Shown here piece by piece: positions 46,379-54,800 of a stretch of 64,000 nucleotides of DNA. The notes beneath the pieces were generated by a model. It was not told where the DNA came from and did not search any database. It saw only the letters and a program-made list of their open reading frames with translations. The first letter of the stretch is position 1. Each line of letters starts with the position of its first letter. The stretch lies in contig JWIT01000010.1 of NCBI GenBank assembly GCA_000949895.1, positions 62,001-126,000 of the forward strand, given 5' to 3'. The position numbers were made by a program, and so were the translations under genes. This DNA comes from Agrobacterium arsenijevicii. GTDB taxonomy: Bacteria; Pseudomonadota; Alphaproteobacteria; Rhizobiales; Rhizobiaceae.

Positions 46379-48142
46379 TTGACCTTGTTTCAGGTTTACA
46401 CACGCGCCCTGCGCTATCTGACCGTACATAAATGGCGGGTGTTGGTCGTTGTCATCGCCAACGTCATTCTTGCAGCGATCACCATTGCCGAACCCGTGCT
46501 GTTCGGACGGATCATCGACGCCATCTCTTCCGGCTCCGATGTCACCTCCATCCTCATCTTGTGGGCGGGCTTCGGTGTCTTCAACACCGTGGCTTATGTC
46601 GCAGTCGCCCGCGAGGCCGACCGGCTGGCGCATGGCCGCCGCGCCTCGCTTTTGACGGAAGCCTTCGCACGGATCATCTCGATGCCGCTGTCCTGGCACC
46701 ATCTGCGCGGCACCTCTAACGCGCTGCACACGCTGCTGCGCGCCAGTGAGACGCTGTTCGGCCTGTGGCTCGAATTCATGCGCACGCATCTGGCGACCTT
46801 CGTGGCGCTGACGCTGCTCATCCCGACAGCCATGGCCATGGACATGCGCCTCAGCTTCGTTCTGATCGGCCTCGGCATCGTCTACTGGTTCATCGGCAAG
46901 TGGGTGATGGGCCGCACCAAGGACGGCCAGGCGTCCGTCGAGGAGCACTATCACAGCGTTTTTGCGCATGTCAGCGATTCCATCAGCAACGTGTCGGTCC
47001 TGCATAGCTACAACCGCATCGAGGCTGAAACGAAAGCGCTGAAATCCTTCACCGAAAAACTGCTGAGCGCCCAATATCCGGTGCTCGACTGGTGGGCTTT
47101 CGCGAGTGCCTTGAACCGCACGGCCTCCACTGTTTCGATGATGATCATCCTCGTCATCGGCACCGTGCTGGTGAAGAGCGGCCAGTTACGTGTCGGCGAC
47201 GTCATTGCCTTCATCGGTTTCGCCAATCTTCTCATCGGCCGTCTCGACCAGATGCGCCAGTTCGTGACGCAGATTTTCGAAGCCCGCGCCAAGCTCGAGG
47301 ACTTCTTCGTGCTGGAAGATTCCGTCAAGGAACGGGAAGAGCCGGGTGATGCTCGCGAATTGTCCAATGTCTCCGGCACCGTGGAGTTCCGCAACATCAA
47401 CTTCGGTTTCGCCAACACCAAGCAGGGCGTTCACGACATCTCGTTTACGGCGAAAGCCGGACAGACCATCGCGATCGTCGGGCCGACGGGTGCGGGCAAG
47501 ACCACGCTCATCAACCTCCTGCAGCGCGTCTACGATCCGGATTCCGGCCAGATTCTCATCGACGGAACCGATATTTCGACGGTGACGAAAAACTCGCTCC
47601 GCAACTCCATCGCCACGGTGTTCCAGGATGCCGGCCTGCTGAACCGTTCCATCCGCGAAAACATCCGCCTCGGCCGCGAATCGGCGACCGACGCGGAGGT
47701 CGTGGAAGCGGCGGCAGCGGCAGCGGCGACGGATTTCATCGACAGCCGTATCACCGGCTACCTGACGCAGGTGGGCGAACGTGGCAACCGCCTGTCCGGT
47801 GGCGAACGCCAGCGTATCGCCATCGCCCGCGCGATCCTGAAGAATGCCCCTATTCTGGTCCTCGACGAGGCAACCAGCGCGCTGGACGTGGAAACGGAAG
47901 CACGCGTGAAGGCCGCCGTGGATGCGCTGAGAATGAACCGCACGACCTTCATCATCGCCCACCGCCTTTCGACGGTTCGCGATGCCGATCAGGTGCTGTT
48001 CCTCGATCAGGGCCGCATTGTCGAAAAGGGAACGTTCGACGAGCTCAGCCAGCGTGGCGGTCGTTTCACCTCGCTGCTGCGCACCAGCGGCCTGCTGAAC
48101 GACGATGAAGGCCAGCCCCGGCCAAAGGCCATAGCTTCCTGA
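46379..48142 (+). CDS. chvA: Cyclic beta-1,2-glucan ABC exporter ChvA/NdvA
   Basis: 587 residues from TTG 46379, giving MTLFQVYTRALRYLTVHKWR, the known ChvA/NdvA start; no ATG is available. A six-helix membrane domain is fused to an ATPase: Walker [25 protein letters not shown], Walker B ILVLDEATSALD, switch His in IIAHRLST. It moves cyclic beta-1,2-glucan from cytoplasm to periplasm; loss in Agrobacterium blocks plant attachment and virulence. The synthase gene chvB lies downstream in convergent orientation, as known for Agrobacterium. Confidence 0.96.
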   Translation: MTLFQVYTRALRYLTVHKWRVLVVVIANVILAAITIAEPVLFGRIIDAISSGSDVTSILILWAGFGVFNTVAYVAVAREADRLAHGRRASLLTEAFARIISMPLSWHHLRGTSNALHTLLRASETLFGLWLEFMRTHLATFVALTLLIPTAMAMDMRLSFVLIGLGIVYWFIGKWVMGRTKDGQASVEEHYHSVFAHVSDSISNVSVLHSYNRIEAETKALKSFTEKLLSAQYPVLDWWAFASALNRTASTVSMMIILVIGTVLVKSGQLRVGDVIAFIGFANLLIGRLDQMRQFVTQIFEARAKLEDFFVLEDSVKEREEPGDARELSNVSGTVEFRNINFGFANTKQGVHDISFTAKAGQTIAIVGPTGAGKTTLINLLQRVYDPDSGQILIDGTDISTVTKNSLRNSIATVFQDAGLLNRSIRENIRLGRESATDAEVVEAAAAAAATDFIDSRITGYLTQVGERGNRLSGGERQRIAIARAILKNAPILVLDEATSALDVETEARVKAAVDALRMNRTTFIIAHRLSTVRDADQVLFLDQGRIVEKGTFDELSQRGGRFTSLLRTSGLLNDDEGQPRPKAIAS

Positions 48143-48163
48143 GGCTCTTACCTTTCGGAATGC

Positions 48164-48197
48164 AAAAAGGGCGGACAGCATGCTGTTCGCCCTTTTT
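48164..48197 (+). terminator. Terminator after chvA
   Basis: AAAAAGGGCGGACAGCA is followed at once by TGCTGTTCGCCCTTTTT, a 17-base near-perfect palindrome (one G-T pair) with T-rich end. It lies 21 bases past the stop and, being symmetrical, could also stop minus-strand transcripts. Confidence 0.88.
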
Positions 48198-48238
48198 CTT
48201 TGTCCGCTTCGTGAAAACCACGCCAAAGCATAGATCGC

Positions 48239-48502
48239 CTATCGGAGAATTTCGGTCAAAGAATTTGCCAGCCAAAAATCTATCTGCCCGAATGGGAGGA
48301 CATTTCCCAAAAAGGCAACAAGACCTGCCGTGGCATTGATTAAGAGAACTCCGAGAAGCACGCCAAGTGCGATTCCGACGCTCGTTCTCCGAGGATAGCG
48401 CGCCAACCAACACGACAACGCCAAGGAAAGAGTGGCGAACAACACCAGTAATGCTGATCCTGTAAACGATACGCTGAATTGCAAGGCAACGCCCTTTCCC
48501 AT
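48239..48502 (-). CDS. Small hypothetical membrane protein between chvA and chvB
   Basis: 87 residues with two or three hydrophobic helices (FTGSALLVLFATLSLALSCWL and VGIALGVLLGVLLINATAGLVAFLG) joined by a basic turn ARYPRRTS. The amphipathic order looks like a genuine inner-membrane protein, not a shadow frame, and no other gene is on either strand here. No family is recognised and no strong ribosome binding site is seen. It lies 340 bases beyond the chvB stop, past the chvB terminator. Confidence 0.5.
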   Translation of the reverse strand: MGKGVALQFSVSFTGSALLVLFATLSLALSCWLARYPRRTSVGIALGVLLGVLLINATAGLVAFLGNVLPFGQIDFWLANSLTEILR

Positions 48503-48783
48503 CTGCCGAGATTGTCGTGGAACCCCCAGAAACCTCTACAAACCCCTGCGGGCAATTCGTGAAGCCGACCATAGACGATAGATTCCTGTCACGGCACATC
48601 TTTCAGAATGGATCGCTCGCAACGACTGCTTCTGGTCGAAGTGGTCGATGCCCAGGTTGAACCGGACAGCCCGCCCCCACTTCATCCAGGCTTTCATGGA
48701 TAACCTCATCTCAGAAGGAGCTTGGGCTTCCACGCAACGATCCGGAAGACATACTACGGAGACAAAAGGCAGCTCATAAAAGT
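48503..48783. other. Stretch between the small membrane protein and the chvB terminator
   Basis: A 65-codon minus-strand frame (48536-48733) is present but has no recognisable domain. The stretch may hold the promoter of the small membrane protein gene. Nothing else is seen. Confidence 0.35.
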
Positions 48784-48813
48784 TCAGGCCCCTGCGTCAC
48801 CGCAGGGGCCTGA
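48784..48813 (-). terminator. Terminator after chvB
   Basis: TCAGGCCCCTGCG pairs perfectly with CGCAGGGGCCTGA around a four-base loop, 29 bases past the chvB stop. On the minus strand ACTTTTATG follows, a short T run. Confidence 0.8.
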
Positions 48814-48842
48814 TTTTAAAAGCGAACAGAAACCTCGTCGCC

Positions 48843-51800
48843 TCAGTCGAAAGGAATGACCCGATCACCCGCCGACAGGGGCTTGCCATCGACGGACACG
48901 GAAACCTCTGCCGTGCCGGCCTTGCGGCTGACGACGATGTCCTTTGCCTTTCCGTCGAGCGTGATCTTCACCGAGAAACCGCTCCAGTCTTCCGGCAGCG
49001 AAGGCGCGATATGAAGTTTACCGTTGGTTCGGGTGATGCCAAGGATACCCTCTATCGCGGCGCGATAGAGCCAGCCGGCAGAACCCGTATACCAGCTCCA
49101 GCCACCACGACCCGCATAGGCGCCCTCACCGTAAACATCCGCTGTCACCACATAGGGCTCGACCCGATAGGTTTCGGACGATGCCGCATCAAGCGCATGA
49201 TTGACCGGGTTGAGCAGCTTGAAGCAGTTCCAAGCCTCCTGGGCGCGGCCCTGCCGTGCAAGGGCAAGCACCACCCAGGTCGCCGCATGGGTATATTGTC
49301 CGCCGTTTTCGCGCACACCCGGCGGATATCCCTTGATGTAGCCCGGATCATGCGGCGCCCGCGAGAAGGGCGGAGTGAACAGTCGGATGATGCCGGTCTT
49401 TTCATCGACCAGTTGCTCCATCACGGCGTCCATCGCCTGCCGCGACCGGCCTTCTTCACCTTCACCGGAAAGAACGCTCCAGCTCTGGCCAAGTGAATCG
49501 ATCTGGCATTCCTCACTGGTGGCAGAACCGAGCGGCGTGCCATCATCAAAATAACCACGCCGGTAATAGCTGCCGTCCCAGCCAGCTGTTTCGAGAGCAT
49601 TGCGCAGCTTTTCACGATGCGCCGCCCACTTGCCGACGCGGTCGGTATCACCACGTTTCTCGCCGATCTCGATGAAATCGCGCAAGGCCCCGGCGAGGAA
49701 CCAGCCGAGCCAGACGCTGGTTCCCTTACCGCCGATGCCGACACGGTTCATGCCGTCGTTCCAGTCACCGCCGAGGATCAGCGGCAGACCGTTTTCGCCG
49801 GTGCGATGGATGGCGAGATCGAGCGCCAGCGCGGCATGTTCGTAAAGACTTGCGGATCTGTCGCTTGTCTCCGGCTGGAAGAAGGCATCGTGCTGCCCCG
49901 GCATCAATGCCGGACCCTTTATGAAGGGGATACTTTCATCGAGGATGGCGGCATCGCCCGTGGCCGAGACATACTGGTTGATCGCATAAGCGAGCCAGAC
50001 CACGTCATCCGAGATCGTCGTGCGAACGCCAGCGCCGGTCAATGGCAGCCACCAATGCTGCACGTCGCCTTCCGCAAACTGACGGCCTGCCGCGCGCAGG
50101 ATCTGCTTGCGGGCGAGATCCGGCTGGTAGAGCAGGAAGGCCAGCGTATCCTGAAGCTGGTCACGGAAACCGAAGGCACCACTCGACTGGTAAAAGGCCG
50201 TGCGGGCAAGGATACGGCACGCCAGCGCCTGATAGGGCAACCAGCTGTTGACCATGTGGTTGAAGCCGGCATCGGGCGTGGACACCTGCAACTGGCCGGT
50301 AAAGCCAGTCCAGAACGCCTTGCTGCCCTCCAGCACCGACTGGAAATCCGCCTTGCGGACCTCTCCAACCAGCGTGGCCGCCTCCTCCGCATTATCGGCA
50401 TCGCCGAGAATGAACGTCATGTGCCGCTCTTCGCCGGGCTTCAGATGGATTTCCTGCATCAGTGCAGCACAGGGATCACCATCAACCTCGGTGCTGCCAC
50501 TAAGTGACGCACCGGACACGATGCCCTGCGGGGCCTGTGCCGAACCAAAGCGGCCGATGAATTCCCGGCGGCTGGTGGTGAAACCGCTGGCCTCGCTGTC
50601 GAGCGTCAGGAAGGCGGTACGGGTGCTATAGTCGATGCTGTAGGGGTTCGACGCGAAAATCGCATTGCTGCCGGCATCGTGCCTGCTCAGGATGAACGGC
50701 GCGGATTTCTGGCCGTTATTGCCCAGTACCCATTCAACATAGGCATAGACCTTCAGGCGGCGGCTTTTCGAACCCTTGTTGCGAACGATGAGCTGCGAGA
50801 ACTTGACCGGCTTTTCACGGTCGACCGTCTGCGTCACCTCGACTTCAAGCGTATCCGTCTTGCCGGTCAGTACGGAATAACCGAGACCATGACGGGTTTC
50901 GAACAGCGCTTCCGGATCGCGCGATAGCGCGGCGAAAGGTGTATAGAGCTTTCCTGTTTCCACATCGGCGACATAGAAAGCCTCGCCCGGCCGGTTGATG
51001 ACCGGATCGTTGCTCCAGGGGGTCAGCTGATAGTCGCGCGAATTACGGCTCCAGGAGAAACCGGCGCCTTCCGCCGACACATGGAAACCGAAGCTTTCGT
51101 TCGAGATGACGTTGATCCACGGATGGGGCGTAGACTGCCCGCCGTGCAGGCGTACGACATATTCCTGTCCGCTTTTGGCGAAACCGCCAAAACCGTTCCA
51201 GAAATCGAGATCGCCTTCATCCTCGACCGGTTCCGCAACGGGGAAGGCCGGCACAGGCAGGCGGGCCTGTGCAGTTTCAGTCGTACCGTCAGGACCGCGA
51301 TGCGCCGCAAACAGCGAGACCGCGCGGTTGATCTGATCGACGATCTTGCCATTGCGGACGTGCAGCACGACGCGGGAAGCCGCCAGGAGCGCGCTCCAGG
51401 TCTCTTCGTCCATCAGGTCGCGACGCACGGAGAATACGTGCGGGCGGCCGCCATCGGCGGGATTGATACGGCGTTGCGCCTCGGAGATGTGATCCAGCGC
51501 ATGCTGCATGTCCTGCGCATAGGACGCGGCCCGCTCGTTGACGATGACGAGATCGAAGATCACGCCGCGTGAACGAAGATATTCGTGGGCGCTGAGCGCT
51601 TCGCGGGCGATATCCATATCCATATCGTCGTTGATGCGCAGGCTGAAGATCGGGAAATCGCCCGAAATGGCAAGCGGCCAAAGCGCCCGCTGCGAGGCGA
51701 GGCCCGTTTTCAGGGTTTCCGAATCCGCACGCAGATGCATGTCGGGATAGGTCAGATAACGACCGAGATGCTGGAAAGCAGCGGCCTGCTGCGAGGTGAC

Positions 51801-54800
51801 GCCCACATGGCGCATCTGCACCTGTGTGCGCGTCCAGGCATGCACGAGTTCATGGGCGAAAGCGTCCGGATGGCGATAACGGTCGATCGCCTTGTCGACT
51901 TCCTCACGGCTCGGTGCGGCAATCGTCCAGAAGATAACGCTCACCTTCTTGCCCGCCGGCACACGCACGGTGCGACGCAGCGAAAGGATCGGATCGAGCG
52001 TGAAACCATCGGTGCTGGAAAGCGTAGCGCCGGCATCGAATGCCGCTGCTTCACCGAGCGACCGGCCGCGACCGATGAACTTGGCGCGGTCCGTCTCGAA
52101 CTCGGTCGGACGGGACGGGCCGGCATTGTCAGCGGCAAGGTGCGCGATGATGGTACCGGGCTCGTTCGGGCTGCGGCGATTGCGCCAGGCGCGGATAACA
52201 TCACCGCGGCGGCCGATCTCCGTCTGCACGAACATGCGCGAGAACAGCGGATGGGCGTTGTCGTCGTCCTCAGACGCAATGACCGGCTCCATATAGGAGG
52301 TCACTTCGATGTAGCGATCCTCAGAGCCGACATTGAGCAGCGTGACACGGCGACCATCTGCATCGTGCTCGGTGGCGACGATACATTCGACGACGCTCTG
52401 CAGATCGCCGACATTCTTGTGGAACTCGGCCTTGTCGTCAGTGAAGATCGTTTTGGTCTTTTCGCCTTCGATGACACGCGGCTCAGCCGTCGCACTCCAC
52501 CATTGTCCATTGGTGGTGTCGCGCAGGAAGATGAAGGTTCCCCAGCGATCTTCGGTGGGGTCCGCCTTCCAACGGGAAATCGCCTGACCGTTCCACTTCG
52601 AGTAACCCGCACCCGTCGAAGTGAGCATCGTCGAATAATGGCCGTTCGAAAGGAACACCACTTCGCGGTCGCGCACGGCCGGGTCGGCAATGGAGCGTAC
52701 TTCCGCACGCAACAGATCGGCCTGTTCCTTGCCGGGCGTTTCCGGTTCGTATTTGGCGCTCATGACAGGCACTTCGCGCGGTGCTTTTTCCTGCAGCAGC
52801 AACTCGGCCGCCTCGATCACCGGATCGGAATGGAAGAGTTCGCGCAGCACGCCATCAAAGGCGACGTTGGCGACGGCCGCAATCGACATGCCATGGTGGT
52901 GGGCGTAGTAGTTGTAGACCACCGCGCAGACCTTACCATCCGGCACGCGTGTCGGCGTGAAATCCACTGCGTCATGGAAGCCGTATTGGCCAAGCGCGCC
53001 AAGCTTGCGCAGCTTGTCGAGGTTTTCCAGCGCACCGTCAGGATCGTACTGGCTGGCGAGGATCGACGCATAAGGCGCGATGACAGCATTCTGGCCAAGA
53101 CCGCGCTTGAGGCCAAGCGTCGGCACGCCGAAGTTGGTGTACTGGTAATTCATGTTGTGATCGCGGGCGTTGAACGCCGCTTCGGAAATGCCCCATGGCG
53201 TGCCAAGGCGGCGGCCGTGGTTCATCTGTTCCTTGACGATCAGATTGTTGGTCTGGTTGAGAATGCCACCCTGCCGCTCCTGCATGACGAGCGGCGGCAT
53301 CAGATATTCGAACATCGAACCCGACCAGGAGACCAGCGCGCCCTGCGCGCCGATCGGCACGACCTGACGGCCGAGACGGTACCAGTGCTCGGTCGGCAGA
53401 TCGCCCTTGGCGATGGCGAAGAGGCTGGTCAGACGGCATTCAGAGGCGAGAAGGTCGTAGCAGGCCTCGTCCAGCTCCTTGCTTTCGACGCGGTAGCCAA
53501 TCGACAGAAGACGGCGATCCTTGCGGTAAAGGAACGTGAAATCCATCGAGAAGGCGAGGTTGCGGCTGCGATCGCGCAGCGATGCGAGACGCTGGCGCAG
53601 CGGTTCCATATTGGTGAGGTCGATGGCGCTGTCGGAAATATGCGCTTCACAGCAATCCACGAGCAATTGCGCCCAGCGGGTCACTTCCGCACTCTGCGCC
53701 GACTTTACCTCGTGATCGACGTTGGTAGCGAGTTTCTGGATGTCACGCGCAAGTACCGCGAGATTGATGACGCGGATCGACGCGAATTCATGCTCGCGCT
53801 TGACGGAGGCCAGCGCATTCGAAAAACCGACGATACGCTCTTCCAGCCGGCGATGCAGCGGACGCAGGTTCTTGCGGTCGTCGGGCAGCGCTTTCAGCGT
53901 TTCGCGCAGGATGCCGGCCAGATCGCCGATACCGTCCAGATTGCCCTGAAGATGTGCGGAAGGCGCTTCCGCCCACTGGCGGCAGGCAGATGAGACCGCA
54001 ATCAGGTGACCGGCAAGGTTGCCGCTGTCCACCGCCGAAACGTAGCGGGGTCCGAGCGTCTGCAACGTGTCCGTATGATACCAGTTGTAGAGATGGCCGC
54101 GATGTTTCTCCATCTTCTCGACGGTCTGGATCGTGTTCTCGATCCGCTCGAGAGTATCGGCAAAGCTGATCCAGCCGAACTGGCGCGCCGAAATGATGGA
54201 AAGCAGGTAAACGCCGATATTGGTGGGCGAGGTGCGCGAAGCGACGATCGGCTCCGGCGTTTCCTGGAAGTTGTCCGGCGGCAGGTGGTTTTCCTGCGGC
54301 GTCACGAAGGCCTCGTAATAACGCCATGTGCGGCGCGCGATCTTGCGAAGCTCGAAGGAGACATGTTCCGAAACGAATAGCCGGTCTTCGGTTTCCGCCG
54401 ACTGGCTGACATACCAGGCAACGGCTGGAGACAGAACCCAGAGCAGCGTGAAGGGAATGCCGATCAGGAAAGCATTGTCACCCGGCAACGCCGCAAACAA
54501 CAGCCCGAGCATGGCCACAACAGGCGCATGCCACATCTGGCGGAAATAATAGGTGATGCCACCCTGCGCACTCGACTGCATGCTGGCGGCGGTGCGCCAT
54601 TCCAGCATCAGCTTGTGGCTGACGAGCAGACGGTAAAGCGAACGGACAATCGCATCCGTCATCATGCAGGCAGCATCGGCAATGAAGACGATGCGCAACG
54701 CAACCTGCGCATTGGTGGCGCGGATTTCCGACCAGATGGTGTGGAAATGCGCCTGCGGCACGATGTCGGTGGAGCGCGGCACGAGGCCGGAAAGCAACGA

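Noticed and set aside
48536..48733. A 65-codon minus-strand frame between chvA and chvB
   Set aside because: No recognisable domain, no membrane helix and no clear ribosome binding site; kept only as part of the intergenic description.
51585..53993. An 802-codon open frame antisense to chvB
   Set aside because: Composition is Arg/His-rich and lacks any domain; it mirrors the strongly supported chvB frame and reflects codon bias in GC-rich DNA.
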